Part shown: one piece after another, positions 5,746 through 5,749 of the stretch | Layout of the letters: every line of letters starts with the position of its first letter | How positions within the stretch are numbered: the first letter of the stretch is position 1 | Source: Bifidobacteriaceae bacterium | GTDB taxonomy: Bacteria; Actinomycetota; Actinomycetes; Actinomycetales; WQXJ01 | Assembly: GCA_031258055.1 (NCBI GenBank) | Contig: JAIRNM010000383.1 | Coordinates: forward strand, 1-5,749 | Direction of reading: 5' to 3' | DNA length: 5,749 nucleotides | Notes under the pieces: model-generated | The model's input: the letters and a program-made list of their open reading frames with translations, nothing else | The model's database searches: none | What the model was told of the DNA's origin: nothing | Program-made: the position numbers and the translations under genes

Positions 5746-5749
5746 GGTG

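Overview
The window looks like ordinary chromosome from a high-GC Gram-positive bacterium, most likely an actinobacterium. The evidence is GC-rich codon use, GTG starts, a class 2 quinone-dependent PyrD with an N-terminal membrane helix, an M17 aminopeptidase, and a membrane-anchored Ser/Thr kinase with an extracytoplasmic beta-propeller. I cannot name the genus, and the composition estimate is by eye.

Layout. From 1 to 416 (minus strand) lies the 5' part of a leucyl aminopeptidase gene, pepA, which runs off the left edge. It is divergent from pyrD (450-1502, plus strand) with only 33 bp between the two start codons, so the promoters must be compact; a -10-like hexamer places the pepA transcript start exactly on its GTG. 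Convergent to pyrD and separated by 137 bp is a minus-strand receptor-type Ser/Thr protein kinase (1640-3517). This gap holds two hairpins and a short direct repeat. The kinase has a cytoplasmic kinase domain, one membrane helix and seven beta-propeller repeats outside. Upstream of it on the same strand, after a 158-bp gap with a plausible promoter, is a multi-spanning family 2 glycosyltransferase (3676-5745) whose 5' end lies at or beyond the right edge.

How the genes relate. pepA and pyrD are housekeeping genes (peptide turnover and pyrimidine synthesis) with no evident link beyond sharing an intergenic region. The glycosyltransferase and kinase are co-directional and both membrane-bound. 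One reading is a surface-polysaccharide synthase next to a sensor kinase of the envelope, but this rests on adjacency only.

The points most worth a second look are the kinase (a PknD-like layout with a seven-repeat propeller, no glycines in the nucleotide loop, and Arg at the expected catalytic Lys position) and a repeat-built insert inside the glycosyltransferase catalytic domain. That insert contains a hexanucleotide microsatellite and an octamer that occurs in all three codon phases. I see no RNA genes, CRISPR arrays, insertion sequences or phage genes.
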